Both the position numbers and the translations under genes were made by a program. Source: JAUWVG01 sp964633715 (GTDB lineage Bacteria > Acidobacteriota > Aminicenantia > Aminicenantales > Aminicenantaceae). Taken from it: a stretch of 64,000 nt of DNA. Each line of letters opens with the position of its first letter. The stretch's first letter is position 1. The stretch is from positions 62,001 through 126,000 of the forward strand of contig CAZWHQ010000003.1 of assembly GCA_964633715.1 (NCBI GenBank), written 5' to 3'. The notes beneath the pieces are model-generated. The model had not been told where the DNA came from. It saw only the letters and a program-made list of their open reading frames with translations, and ran no database searches. Positions 8,790 through 17,715 of this stretch are shown piece after piece.

Positions 8790-9812
8790 ATGGAATCAAA
8801 CAGAGTAACCACGGCCAGTTTACTCATTCTTGTCGTTTTCATTATTGGTGTTGTGCTCAAACTGGCTCGTCCTGTACTTTTCCCCTTCTTTTTAGCGATA
8901 TTTCTCTCTTTTACTCTTTATCCGGTTTTAGATTTCTTGACACGTTTTAAAATACCTCGAGCCGTAGCCATTGTGTTTATTCTTTTGGCCACATTTTTTA
9001 TCGTCTACCTTTTTGGATCTCTCCTTTACTCCAGCGGGAAGACCTTTGCGGCGGAGTTTCCGAAATATGGGCAGAAAATCAATGATATATTGACATCCAT
9101 TCTCGAGAGGTTGCCTTTTCCATCTGAAGACCTTGAATCATTCAACTTATTGGAACAGCTGAATTTCAATAAAATCGGGAATCTGATCCTTTCAACACTC
9201 GGACCTTTCTTTTCATTTCTGTCAAACCTTTTTCTTATTCTCATTTTTCTTGTTTTCATTCTTGCCGGGCGCGGTGAAACAGAAGCAAAAATCTTGCGTT
9301 CTTTTAAAAGAGAACAGGGAGAAACGTTTATTCAGATCAAAAATAACATTGATGCACAAATCCAGAGATACTTAGGTATTAAAACAATTATCAGTTTTAT
9401 CACGGGTCTTCTGGCGACGATCGTTCTGCTTATTTTTGGTGTCGATTTTGCTATACTCTTTGGTTTTTTGACTTTCATACTCAATTACATACCAAATATT
9501 GGATCGATTTTTGCTACGGCTCTTCCGCTGATAATTGCCCTATTTCAGTTTGATACACTCTGGTCGGCCTTTTGGATCCTTATTATATTGGGGACTATTC
9601 AGATGACTCTTGGCAACTTTATTGAACCAAGGGTTATGGGGCGAGGTTTGGGATTGAGTCCTCTTGTTGTTCTCTTTTCTTTATTTTTCTGGGGATGGTT
9701 GTGGGGACTTCCAGGAATGATCCTTGCTGTCCCGATTGCGGCCATCATAAAAATAGTGACCAGCAATATTCCTTCCTTGAAGTTTATCTCTGTCCTTATT
9801 AGCAGGGAGTAG
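8790..9812 (+). CDS. AI-2E family transporter (PerM/YdiK-like permease)
   Basis: The 340-residue protein starts with two hydrophobic segments (about residues 8-45), then LSFTLYPVLDFL, a third segment, a soluble stretch (about 85-125) and further membrane segments in the C-terminal half. The LNYIPNIGSIFATALP region is characteristic of this family. Some members export autoinducer-2 and others act in ion transport, so the substrate cannot be stated. It is a single gene, transcribed away from the signalling operon and convergent with RNase III. The start is supported by the codon position only, with no ribosome binding site. Confidence 0.88.
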   Translation: MESNRVTTASLLILVVFIIGVVLKLARPVLFPFFLAIFLSFTLYPVLDFLTRFKIPRAVAIVFILLATFFIVYLFGSLLYSSGKTFAAEFPKYGQKINDILTSILERLPFPSEDLESFNLLEQLNFNKIGNLILSTLGPFFSFLSNLFLILIFLVFILAGRGETEAKILRSFKREQGETFIQIKNNIDAQIQRYLGIKTIISFITGLLATIVLLIFGVDFAILFGFLTFILNYIPNIGSIFATALPLIIALFQFDTLWSAFWILIILGTIQMTLGNFIEPRVMGRGLGLSPLVVLFSLFFWGWLWGLPGMILAVPIAAIIKIVTSNIPSLKFISVLISRE

Positions 9813-9836
9813 CTTCGTTTTAAAAAATCCGGGTCC

Positions 9837-10589
9837 CTACTTTTTCTTAAGTAGAAATGTATCCGTATTGAGTGCTTTAATCTTTCTTCCCCAAAGGCTC
9901 TTGAGAGCTTTCTGAGCCGCCTTTTGCTCTGCTATTTTTTTGGAGCTTCCCTTTGCCTTTGCGAGCGGTTTTTTCTCAGATGATACTTCGACAGTAAAGC
10001 TCATTTTGTGGTTGGGGCCCCTTTTTGTGATAGTTTTATAACTGGGAGCTGGAAGGTTGGCTTTCTGGAGATATTCCTGAAGCGCGGATTTATAATTATT
10101 GATGAGGAATTTATCGACATTGATTTTTTTAAAAAGGGATTGAACTTGGGAAAGCAGTAAATTCCTGGCATCAGTGATTCCCGAATCTTGATAAATGGCA
10201 GCAATGAGAGCTTCGAAGGCTCCGGCGAGAATGGTCTTTTTGTTTCTTCCTCCGCTTTTTTCTTCTCCTTTGCCTAAAAGGATGTACTTGTCGAGATTGA
10301 TGTTTTTTGCAAAACTATAAAGAGCTGTTGTGCTGGCTGCTTGAGATTTGAGCTTTGACAGTTCTCCTTCTGACAGTTCAGGGTAGGAGCGACAGAGATA
10401 GTCTGCAATGATTAAACCGAGAACTGAATCTCCGAGAAATTCCATCACTTCATTGTCAGAGTGAATGTCCTGAGGATTCTCATAGGCAAATGAGCTGTGA
10501 GACAGGGCCTGGATAAGAAGATCTTTGTTTTTAAACGAATAACCGATTTTTTTTTCGAATCCAAGGAGCTTTTTTTTTGCTGGTGTCAT
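9837..10589 (-). CDS. rnc: Ribonuclease III
   Basis: The enzyme cleaves double-stranded RNA in rRNA and mRNA processing. In 250 residues the nuclease domain carries NEVMEFLGDSVLG (E47, E50 and D54 as metal and active-site residues), followed by a C-terminal double-stranded RNA-binding domain (about residues 170-240). The second active-site motif reads LAGAFEALIAA: the catalytic Glu is kept, while the usual Asp three residues before it is Gly. I believe this substitution occurs in some other bacterial RNase III proteins. The ATG at 10589 follows GGAAGG. The gene lies 18 bases after dihydroorotase on the same strand. Confidence 0.95.
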   Translation of the reverse strand: MTPAKKKLLGFEKKIGYSFKNKDLLIQALSHSSFAYENPQDIHSDNEVMEFLGDSVLGLIIADYLCRSYPELSEGELSKLKSQAASTTALYSFAKNINLDKYILLGKGEEKSGGRNKKTILAGAFEALIAAIYQDSGITDARNLLLSQVQSLFKKINVDKFLINNYKSALQEYLQKANLPAPSYKTITKRGPNHKMSFTVEVSSEKKPLAKAKGSSKKIAEQKAAQKALKSLWGRKIKALNTDTFLLKKK

Positions 10590-10607
10590 CGATGTGATCC
10601 CTTCCCT

Positions 10608-11885
10608 CTAACTTGAAAAAACAACTTTTCCCCCCACAATTGTTTTTTCAGGTTTGCCTTTTAACTTCCATCCATGGAAAGGACAGTTTCGACTTTTTGA
10701 TTTGAATGTATTCTTATCGATAATAATCTCTTTGCTGAGGTTCAGTATTGTTAAGTCCGCATCCGCTCCAACGCAAATTTTTCCTTTGTTTGTCAGGCCA
10801 AATATTTCTGCTGGACGCATGGACATCATTTGGACAAATCGTTCAAGAGAAATAATTTTCTTGTGGATAAATTTATCTAGAAGCAGAGGCACGGCGGATT
10901 CGAGCCCGATGATCCCAAAAGGAGCCCGATCGAATTCAACAGCTTTTTCATCAGATGTATGAGGAGCATGATCGGTGGCAAAGATGTCTATGGTTCCATC
11001 CTGTACGCCAGAAATGAGTGCTTGGACGTCTTCTTTACCTCGAAGAGGGGGGTTCATCTTTAGATTTGTGTCATAATTCTGAAGAGATTTGTCGGTCAGA
11101 ACCAGATGGTGGGGAGTCACTTCAGCTGTAACCTTAAGTTTTTTCTTCTTTGCCGTTCGGATGAGGTCAACGGAACCTTTTGTGCTGACATGGGCCAGAT
11201 GAATGTATGCATCTGCCTTTTCTGAAAGGATGATATCCCGGGCAATCATAATTTCTTCAGAAGAGTCAGGAATGCCCTTAACTCCGTATTGATTTGAATA
11301 ATATCCTTCGTTTATAGTTCCCTGAGCACTGAGATTCTTATCTTCACAGTGATCGATGATGACGGTATCGAGAAGCTTGGAGTATTCGAGCGCTTGCCGC
11401 ATGATCTGGCTATTGGAGACGGGTTCGCCATCATCAGAGAAGGCCACAGCTCCAGCACTGGAGAGATCGGACATTTCAGTCATTTTTTCCCCTTTGAGTC
11501 CAAACGTGATAGCGGCTATGGGGAGGACATTGACTACGGCATGTTTTTTCGCCTCAGAGATAATGTATTCAGTGACTCCAGGCGTATCATTGACAGGGGA
11601 GGTGTTGGGCATACAGGCAATCGTTGTGAAACCACCTGCTGCAGCTGCGAAGGCTCCGGACTGTATCGTCTCTTTATCTTCAAATCCCGGTTCACGTAAG
11701 TGGGTGTGCATGTCGATAAAACCAGGAGTGACAACAAGACGAGCTGCATCAATGACTTGGGCATCATCGGAGCTAATATTTGGCTTTATATCGATTATTT
11801 TTTTCTTGGAGATCAAGATATCCAGGATTGAATCTGTATGTGAAGAAGGATCAATAACTCTGCCATTTTTAATCAGTAATTTCAC
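10608..11885 (-). CDS. pyrC: Dihydroorotase
   Basis: This enzyme catalyses cyclisation of carbamoyl aspartate to dihydroorotate in pyrimidine synthesis. The 425-residue protein is the class I (amidohydrolase) type: metal-binding DMHTHLREPG (H60, H62), ACMPNTSP and ATDHAPHT are all present. The GTG start at 11885 has AGGAGG 8 bases upstream. It lies downstream of pyrR across a 129-base spacer with inverted repeats; the expected partner aspartate carbamoyltransferase (pyrB) is not in the window. PyrR is the likely regulator. Confidence 0.95.
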   Translation of the reverse strand: MKLLIKNGRVIDPSSHTDSILDILISKKKIIDIKPNISSDDAQVIDAARLVVTPGFIDMHTHLREPGFEDKETIQSGAFAAAAGGFTTIACMPNTSPVNDTPGVTEYIISEAKKHAVVNVLPIAAITFGLKGEKMTEMSDLSSAGAVAFSDDGEPVSNSQIMRQALEYSKLLDTVIIDHCEDKNLSAQGTINEGYYSNQYGVKGIPDSSEEIMIARDIILSEKADAYIHLAHVSTKGSVDLIRTAKKKKLKVTAEVTPHHLVLTDKSLQNYDTNLKMNPPLRGKEDVQALISGVQDGTIDIFATDHAPHTSDEKAVEFDRAPFGIIGLESAVPLLLDKFIHKKIISLERFVQMMSMRPAEIFGLTNKGKICVGADADLTILNLSKEIIIDKNTFKSKSRNCPFHGWKLKGKPEKTIVGGKVVFSS

Positions 11886-12014
11886 TTCCTTTTCCTCCTA
11901 AAAAAGATACAAAGTGGGCATTCTAACTGTTATTCCGTTTTCAATCTGTTTGAGAATAACGGATTTTCACTGAATCTGCAAAATCTGCTGAGAATTCAAT
12001 ACTTTGTATTTCTC
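11886..12014 (-). promoter_or_regulatory. Structured pyrR-pyrC spacer, candidate attenuator
   Basis: Read on the minus strand, ATACAAAGT (12009-12001) can pair with ACTTTGTAT (11915-11907), and the 3' arm runs into C plus six T. Inside this pair, GAATAAC and GTTATTC (11954-11960 with 11929-11935) form a second hairpin. The pyrC ribosome binding site follows directly. PyrR-controlled attenuators occupy such spacers in Bacillus, but I do not see the Bacillus PyrR-binding consensus. Confidence 0.35.
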
Positions 12015-12569
12015 CTAGTTTATTTCAACCGGCTCTGTGATAAGGACTTCCTCTGTCCCGTCAATTTCTTTTAGCCGGACTTGGACGACTTCTTTTCGCG
12101 AAGTGGGGAGAAATTTTCCCACATAATCAGCTCTGATTGGGAGTTCCCGATGACCTCGATCGACGAAGACAAGGAGTTGGATGGTCTTTGGCCGGCCAAG
12201 ATCCATCAAACTGTCCATAGCTGCCCGGATGGTCCGTCCTGTAAAAAGAACATCATCTACAAGAAGAATATCCTTATTCTTTATGGAAAAGTTGATTTCT
12301 GTGGTCTTGACGACATGCTGTGCTTCAAGATCAGAAAAATCGTCTCGATAGAGAGTGATATCCAAAGCTCCAATGGGAACGTCTATGGATTCCAAATTTT
12401 TGATATGTTTAGCGATTCTTTTTGCCACATAAACTCCTCGGGTTCTGACTCCGATAATGACCAGATTATTCAGATCCCGATTACGTTCGGTAATTTCTGT
12501 GGCAATCCTGATAAACGCTCTCTTCATTTTGGGGGCATCCATGATTCTCGCTTTTATTTTATCGTCCAT
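12015..12569 (-). CDS. pyrR: PyrR, pyrimidine regulator / uracil phosphoribosyltransferase
   Basis: PyrR binds pyr mRNA in response to UMP/UTP and can also convert uracil plus PRPP to UMP. From the ATG at 12569 (GAGGAG 7 bases upstream) the protein has 184 residues; a longer frame to 12620 lacks such a site. The PRPP-binding loop is ILLVDDVLFTGRTIRAA, and DITLYRDD and RGHRELPIRADYVGK match the PyrR family. It precedes pyrC across a spacer with possible RNA structure. A good TTGACA lies upstream at 12640-12635, but no convincing -10 box follows. Confidence 0.93.
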   Translation of the reverse strand: MDDKIKARIMDAPKMKRAFIRIATEITERNRDLNNLVIIGVRTRGVYVAKRIAKHIKNLESIDVPIGALDITLYRDDFSDLEAQHVVKTTEINFSIKNKDILLVDDVLFTGRTIRAAMDSLMDLGRPKTIQLLVFVDRGHRELPIRADYVGKFLPTSRKEVVQVRLKEIDGTEEVLITEPVEIN

Positions 12570-12662
12570 TAAGTGGCTCCTCATCTCTTCTGTCGCTTTT
12601 ATATTTATAAGAAAATGCACTATTTAGGGTAAAATGTCAAGAATCACGACAATAAGAAAAGT

Positions 12663-13580
12663 CTAAAGTTTGAAGAAGGTTTTGGCGGCGGCAAGGTCCT
12701 TTTTAATTTGATCGATCAACAGATCAGAAGAGCTGAACTTGATCTCGTCCCTCAGTTTTTTCAGCAAATGGATTTTCTGCGTTTGTCCATAAAGATTTTC
12801 AGAAAAATCAATGAGATAAGATTCAATTTGTGTATCAGATAGGCCAAAAGTGGGACTGGTCCCGATATTTGTTAATGCCGGCCGTTTTTGTCCTTGCAAA
12901 AAGACATATGAAAGATAGATTCCATGGGGAGCAATTTCGTTGTCTGTAGATATGTTAGCTGTCGGAAAACCTAGTCTTTTTCCTCTGGAATGACCTTTGA
13001 TAACTGTTCCTTCGATGACATAAGGATGTCCGAGTAGAGCGTTGGCTTCTTCAACAGCACCTTTTTGGAGAAGAGAACGGATGAGGCTGGAGCTAACAAT
13101 ACGGTCGTTTCTTTTTTCAGCCGGAATAGAAAAAAACTTGTAACCGCAGAGCGATGAGAGTTTTTGGAGAATCCGCACATTACCGCTCCTGTTCTTCCCG
13201 AAACGAAAATTATTTCCAACAATAATGACCTCAGCACGAAGTGTATCTATCATGATTTTTTTGATAAAATCCCGGCTGCTTAGATTGGCAATTGCTTTAC
13301 TGAAAGGCAGGACAAGTGTTTTATCTATTTTGTTTTTTTCGATTTCTTTCAGGCGCTGGTCCAAAGTCTGGATCATCTTAATAGCTTTTTTCCCGAAGTA
13401 TCTTTCTGGGTGAGGGGAAAAAGTCAGGACAAGGGAAGATGATTTGTGTTTTTTGGCTTCTTTAGTGAGAAATTGTAATATTTTCTTGTGTCCGAGATGG
13501 ATCCCATCAAAATTGCCAATGGCCGCAACAGTGCTCTTTGTTTGAGATGGGAAGTCTTCGAGGCAGCGGATTATCTGCAT
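12663..13580 (-). CDS. ribF: Bifunctional riboflavin kinase / FAD synthetase
   Basis: The enzyme makes FMN from riboflavin and then FAD. The 305-residue protein has an N-terminal nucleotidyltransferase domain with GNFDGIHLGHKKIL and TFSPHP, and a C-terminal riboflavin kinase domain with GKRLGFPTANI and GIYLSYV. Length and domain order are normal. The ATG at 13580 lies 4 bases after the stop of the DUF1844 gene, so the two are co-transcribed. The ribosome binding site is weak, which fits translational coupling. Confidence 0.95.
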   Translation of the reverse strand: MQIIRCLEDFPSQTKSTVAAIGNFDGIHLGHKKILQFLTKEAKKHKSSSLVLTFSPHPERYFGKKAIKMIQTLDQRLKEIEKNKIDKTLVLPFSKAIANLSSRDFIKKIMIDTLRAEVIIVGNNFRFGKNRSGNVRILQKLSSLCGYKFFSIPAEKRNDRIVSSSLIRSLLQKGAVEEANALLGHPYVIEGTVIKGHSRGKRLGFPTANISTDNEIAPHGIYLSYVFLQGQKRPALTNIGTSPTFGLSDTQIESYLIDFSENLYGQTQKIHLLKKLRDEIKFSSSDLLIDQIKKDLAAAKTFFKL

Positions 13581-13584
13581 ACCG

Positions 13585-13959
13585 TTAAAGCTTAATGATT
13601 TTTGATTTCTCCATGTACAGCATTTTCAACTGATGGAGTCCGTTATTGAGCAGGGTCTCTTCTTCAGAATCTAAATTTCCTGAAGTTTTTTCTTTAAGGA
13701 GATCGAGAAGATCGATGAACCTTTTGGCGAGATCAATGTTTTCATCGATCTTTTGGGAGATAGGATCTATGGCAGCTCCAAGTTTGAAGAGAGCCTGAGT
13801 GTAAAATGGGAGGAAAATTGAGCTAAAATCCAAGGGCGGAAGAACGTCTGTCTTTTGTTCAGATGTTTCCTTGTTTTCTTCTTTTGGCTTTTCCTTTTTT
13901 ATTTTTTTATCTTTGTCTTTTTTATCTTTATCTTTTTTATCTTTGTTTTTGTCTGTCAT
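13585..13959 (-). CDS. DUF1844 domain-containing protein
   Basis: The start ATG at 13959 has GGAG 6 bases upstream and gives 124 residues; a longer frame to 14082 would begin upstream of the probable promoter. Residues 1-40 are almost entirely Lys, Asp and Glu in short repeats. The rest (about 44-124), with FSSIFLPFYTQALFKLG and helical segments around IDLLDLLKEKT, matches DUF1844, a small family found next to diverse genes in Acidobacteria-like and myxobacterial genomes. The function is unknown. It is the promoter-proximal gene before ribF. Confidence 0.75.
   Translation of the reverse strand: MTDKNKDKKDKDKKDKDKKIKKEKPKEENKETSEQKTDVLPPLDFSSIFLPFYTQALFKLGAAIDPISQKIDENIDLAKRFIDLLDLLKEKTSGNLDSEEETLLNNGLHQLKMLYMEKSKIIKL
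13904..13950 (-). repeat. Short tandem repeat encoding Lys/Asp-rich tail
   Basis: About two and a half copies of an imperfect 18-base unit (AAAGATAAA-type on the coding strand) encode the DKNKDKKDKDKKDKDKK start of the DUF1844 protein. It is in frame, so copy-number change would alter only the tail length. Confidence 0.5.
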
Positions 13960-14038
13960 AATGGTCTCCAGAATTTTTGATAATTTGAATGGAAAAATCT
14001 CCGCTAAATAAAATGTTGTTTTCTTGTAACGGAAAAAA

Positions 14039-14067
14039 ATAATACAATATTGGCTGACTTTATTCAA
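14039..14067 (-). promoter_or_regulatory. Promoter for DUF1844-ribF
   Basis: On the minus strand TTGAAT (14067-14062) and TATTAT (14044-14039) are 17 bases apart. Transcription would begin near 14032, about 70 bases before the DUF1844 ATG. The divergent mazG gene starts at 14081. Confidence 0.5.
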
Positions 14068-14080
14068 GTTAGAGGTGAAC

Positions 14081-14881
14081 ATGGACGAGATCTACGAAAC
14101 AAATAACTCTTTTGAAAAGCTCGTTGAGATTCTGGATATCCTGCGCAGTGAGAAGGGGTGTCCTTGGGATAGAGAACAAGATGAAAATACAATCGTGAAT
14201 TATTTTTTGGAAGAAGTCTACGAAGCAGTCGATGCCGTTTTATCGGGAGATCCACAATCCTTAAAAGAGGAATTAGGGGATGTTCTTATGGAAATCGTCT
14301 TCTTGACAAGAATATTCAAAGAGAAAAATGAATTCACAATCCATGACGTTCTTGAAGGTATCAACCAAAAAATGATTCGACGCCATCCTCATGTCTTTGG
14401 TCCTCAGCGGATAGAAGATTCTGCCAAAGTTGTGGATTTATGGAATCAAAAAAAAAAGAAAGAAAAAGAAAGACAATTTGTCTTGGATGGATTGGCGACC
14501 CATATTCCTTCACTCCTCAAAGCATTTCAAATAGGGCAGCGTGTCTCTTTATTCGGCTTTGATTGGAAATCTCCCTTGGATGCACTGGAGAAGGTACGAG
14601 AAGAGCTTGATGAATTTGAAAAAGCTCTTCAAACAAGGAATGGAGAAGAAATTGCTGAAGAAATTGGAGATCTTCTGTTTTCTCTAGTAAATATTTCTCG
14701 TCTTTTGGATGTCAATCCCGAGATTGCACTCCGGCAGACAAATAACAAATTTGGTAAACGATTCCGCTATATTGAAGAGAGGCTTAAGGAACGAGGAGAT
14801 GAAATAGGGAAGGTCAGTCTCGATGAATTGGATGTTCTGTGGAATGAAGCCAAAACAAAATCTAATTCAAAAAAAGAATAA
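14081..14881 (+). CDS. mazG: Nucleoside triphosphate pyrophosphohydrolase MazG
   Basis: MazG hydrolyses (d)NTPs to monophosphates and pyrophosphate, as housecleaning. The 266-residue protein has two MazG folds: the first with GCPWDREQDENT and EELGDVLMEIVF, the second with EEIAEEIGDLLFSLVNISR; both keep the acidic metal-binding residues. The ATG at 14081 follows GAGG at a good distance; a GTG six bases earlier is less likely. The gene stands alone and is divergent from DUF1844-ribF. The 137 bases after it show nothing I can name. Confidence 0.93.
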   Translation: MDEIYETNNSFEKLVEILDILRSEKGCPWDREQDENTIVNYFLEEVYEAVDAVLSGDPQSLKEELGDVLMEIVFLTRIFKEKNEFTIHDVLEGINQKMIRRHPHVFGPQRIEDSAKVVDLWNQKKKKEKERQFVLDGLATHIPSLLKAFQIGQRVSLFGFDWKSPLDALEKVREELDEFEKALQTRNGEEIAEEIGDLLFSLVNISRLLDVNPEIALRQTNNKFGKRFRYIEERLKERGDEIGKVSLDELDVLWNEAKTKSNSKKE

Positions 14882-15018
14882 AACTACTTGGCCTGGAAGG
14901 TAAATTTGGCCGACCTATTCTTAGAAAAAGTTTTGGAAAATGTTTCAATTAAAATGGAGCTAGATGAATCGACTAAAAGGATGATAATAATGAACATATA
15001 TCTCGGTGTCGGCTAAAT

Positions 15019-16165
15019 TTATGAATAGTTCAGGTTAGATGGGCCTTCATTTTTTCTTAGAAAGAGACAGGCCTTGATGAATTCGTCGATATCGCCATCG
15101 AGAACTTTTTCGACATTTCCAGTCTCTGTATTTGTCCGGAGGTCTTTAATAAGTTTATAGGGATGGAGAACGTAGGAACGGATCTGATTACCCCAAGCGA
15201 TTTCAGACTTTGTTTCCTCTAGTTTTTCCTGCTTTGCCTGCTTTTTCTTTTTTTCAAGTTCATAAAGTCGGGCCTTCAGCACTTTCATAGCAGAGGCCTT
15301 GTTTTTATGCTGAGACCGTTCATTCTGACATTGAACGACAATTCCAGTGGGGACGTGAGTGATCCTTACCGCAGAGTCTGTAACATTGACATGCTGTCCC
15401 CCTTTGCCTGATGCCCGGTAGGTGTCGATCCTAAGGTCATCGGGATTGATGTCCACATCGATATCTTCGTCCACTTCGGGGTAGACAAAAACAGCTGCAA
15501 AAGATGTATGCCTTCTTTTATTGGCATCAAAGGGAGAGATTCTGACCAACCGATGCACACCGGATTCCTGGCTGAGATTTCCATAGGCAAAATCTCCCAG
15601 GATCCGAAGTGTTGCGCTTTTTATCCCTGCTTCTTCACCTTGTTGGGTATCCAGAATTTGGGTTTTATATCCCTTTCTCTCAGAAAATCTCAGGTACATG
15701 CGGAGGAGCATTTGAGCCCAATCCTGGGATTCTGTCCCTCCTGCACCAGGATGGATGGTTAGAATGGCATTTCTGGTATCGTCTCTGTCAAAAAAAAGAG
15801 TCTGAAGTTCGGCTTCGTTTAACGCAAACGTGAAATCGTTGAGGATATGAACTATCTCATCTTCCACGTTTTCACCCTCATCGACCAGTTCCAGACAAAC
15901 ATCCAGTTCATCCTTCTTTTCCTCGATTTGAGAATAGGATTGAAGTGTCCGTCCCAGTCTTTTTTTATTCTGTTGAAGTGTTTGAACCCGACTCTGATTT
16001 TTCCAGATATCTGGTGAAGCAAGATCTTGATCTATTGCAGCGATTTCTTTTTTTTTCAAATCGAGGTCAAAGATAACCTCGGAGCTCTTCAAATTTGACA
16101 ATGAGGTCTTTTGCCTTGGACTTAAGTTCAGAAAGATGAGCTTTTGATGGTTCTTTTTTTGTCAT
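15019..16165 (-). CDS. prfB: Peptide chain release factor 2 (programmed +1 frameshift)
   Basis: RF2 reads UGA and UAA and releases the peptide. The main frame (about 350 residues) carries the GGQ motif in ASGKGGQHVN and the SPF anticodon tripeptide in VRISPFDANK. The full product needs a +1 shift: an ATG at 16165 begins a 32-codon frame ending TAT-CTT-TGA at 16069-16067, and slipping one base at CTT continues as LDLDLKKKEI in the main frame. This is the classical prfB autoregulatory site. The ATG overlaps the TGA of lnt (ATGA), suggesting translational coupling. An internal start at 16101 would miss the N-terminus. Confidence 0.93.
16067..16080 (-). promoter_or_regulatory. RF2 autoregulatory +1 frameshift site
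   Basis: The minus strand reads GAGGTTATCTTTGA. CTT (16072-16070) is the slip codon, TGA (16069-16067) the in-frame stop, and GAGG just upstream is the internal Shine-Dalgarno-like stimulator. Scarce RF2 would slow termination and favour the shift that makes more RF2. Confidence 0.9.
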
Positions 16166-17682
16166 TTTTTTCTTCTAACATACGCAAGAATAAGAAATAG
16201 AAAGGACAAAGTCAAGCTGATGTAGGCAAGCACATCTCCAGTTAATGAATACAACGTCTTGGCCGAAAGTGGAGTGATCTGACCGGATAAAAAAGTTTTA
16301 GTTTCCAGCTCTGACTTGGCCAGAATCCGGCCATAGGGATCAATGATTCCACTAATTCCCGTTGTCGCAGCCCTAAGTAAAAAGCGGCGGTTTTCCACGG
16401 CTCTTAAAACGGCAATAGCAAAATGTTGATAGGGAGCAGAACTTGTCCCATACCAGCCATCATTTGTAAGAGTAGTGAGGAAATTGGCTCCCTTTTTTGT
16501 GAATTTTCGGACTAGATTGGGAAAAATGATTTCATAACAAATGGGGGATCCAAATTGAGTCGTTTTAAACGAATGAAGACGGTGTTCTTCTCCCGGAGTG
16601 ATTTCTCCTATGGCGTGGGTCATTTTGTTAATAAAAGAAAAAATCTTCCTATAAGGAGTGTATTCTCCGAACGGAACGAGGTGCATTTTGTGGTACTCGG
16701 TGGTGGAGAGATCTGGGCTGAGGCACAGGGCTGTATTGAAATAGAGGTTTGTATCTAAATAGGGCAGCATCTCATTTGTACCCAAAAGAAGAGTTCTTTG
16801 TGTCTCTTGAACAAATTGAAAGAGAATCTTCTTGAAAATTTGATAGAACTCGCTTGGACAGCTGAAGCAGAGAGGAACTGAAAATTCTGGCCAGATAATC
16901 AGTTGAGAACCTGAGTTAGAGGCAGCCTTTGTTAGATCCATATGTGTGTCAAAGATCTGTTGAATTTCTTCGTAAGAAATCTCCGGCCAATAGATGTCTG
17001 AAGAGACGTTGCCTTGAATGACGGATGCTTGGAAGGTTTCTGAGGAGGGGGTGATCTTTTTTAGACTTATAAATCCTCCCAGATGAATGCAGAGGACGAG
17101 TATAAGGCCTATAAAAAAGTATGTTTTTTTTCTGGATTGGATAGAGAGGACAAAAAGACTTTGGAGCAGAATGATGAAAAAAGAGAGGCCATAAATACCA
17201 GTCAAGGACGCCAGTTGAATGAAAAAGATGTTTTGGTATTGGGCATAACCGACAAGTCCCCAAGGGAAACCAGTGAGGGTATGGGCAAGGGCAAATTCGA
17301 AAACTACCCAAAGAAAGGGCACCAAAAGAAAAGCGACACGAGGAAAAGATCGTCGGATTATAGCAAAAGCGAGAGAGAAAAAAGCCCAGAAAAGGGATAG
17401 AACAAGCATAAAAACAACATAGATCAGGATACTGAAACCAATTGAAAGATCTCCGAAATGGGCAGGGACGTCGGGAATCCAGTAGAGAAGAACGGCATAA
17501 AACGAAAATCCGGCAATCATTCCCAGCAGGAAAGACTGTTTTGGTGTTTTATTTGAAATAATGAACAACAAGGGAATAAGCGATATCCATATAAAAAAAG
17601 ACAGGTTGAATTTAGGGAAGGCCAATCCTGAGAGCAGGCCGCTCAAAAGTGCAAGCAGAATATCCTTTAAGCGGATTTTCAT
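16162..17682 (-). CDS. lnt: Apolipoprotein N-acyltransferase
   Basis: Lnt adds the third acyl chain to lipoproteins in the inner membrane. The 506-residue protein has N-terminal membrane segments (about residues 8-210) and a periplasmic nitrilase-like domain with the Glu-Lys-Cys triad in IIWPEFS, YHKMHLVPFGEY and SPICYEIIFP, plus a C-terminal membrane helix. Its presence supports a diderm envelope with triacylated lipoproteins. The start ATG at 17682 follows the SPOR gene by 33 bases without a clear ribosome binding site. Its TGA overlaps the prfB start. Confidence 0.94.
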   Translation of the reverse strand: MKIRLKDILLALLSGLLSGLAFPKFNLSFFIWISLIPLLFIISNKTPKQSFLLGMIAGFSFYAVLLYWIPDVPAHFGDLSIGFSILIYVVFMLVLSLFWAFFSLAFAIIRRSFPRVAFLLVPFLWVVFEFALAHTLTGFPWGLVGYAQYQNIFFIQLASLTGIYGLSFFIILLQSLFVLSIQSRKKTYFFIGLILVLCIHLGGFISLKKITPSSETFQASVIQGNVSSDIYWPEISYEEIQQIFDTHMDLTKAASNSGSQLIIWPEFSVPLCFSCPSEFYQIFKKILFQFVQETQRTLLLGTNEMLPYLDTNLYFNTALCLSPDLSTTEYHKMHLVPFGEYTPYRKIFSFINKMTHAIGEITPGEEHRLHSFKTTQFGSPICYEIIFPNLVRKFTKKGANFLTTLTNDGWYGTSSAPYQHFAIAVLRAVENRRFLLRAATTGISGIIDPYGRILAKSELETKTFLSGQITPLSAKTLYSLTGDVLAYISLTLSFLFLILAYVRRKK

Positions 17683-17715
17683 TTCTAAGGTGACGTCTTT
17701 TTTCTGGCTTAAAGC

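Noticed and set aside
12612..12640. TTGACA before pyrR as a promoter
   Set aside because: The -35 box is perfect but the only -10 candidate at normal spacing is CATTTT, which is too poor to call.
14882..15018. 137-base gap after mazG with GGCC repeats
   Set aside because: The repeats are only 4 bases long, no terminator with T run and no reading frame of note; nothing could be supported.
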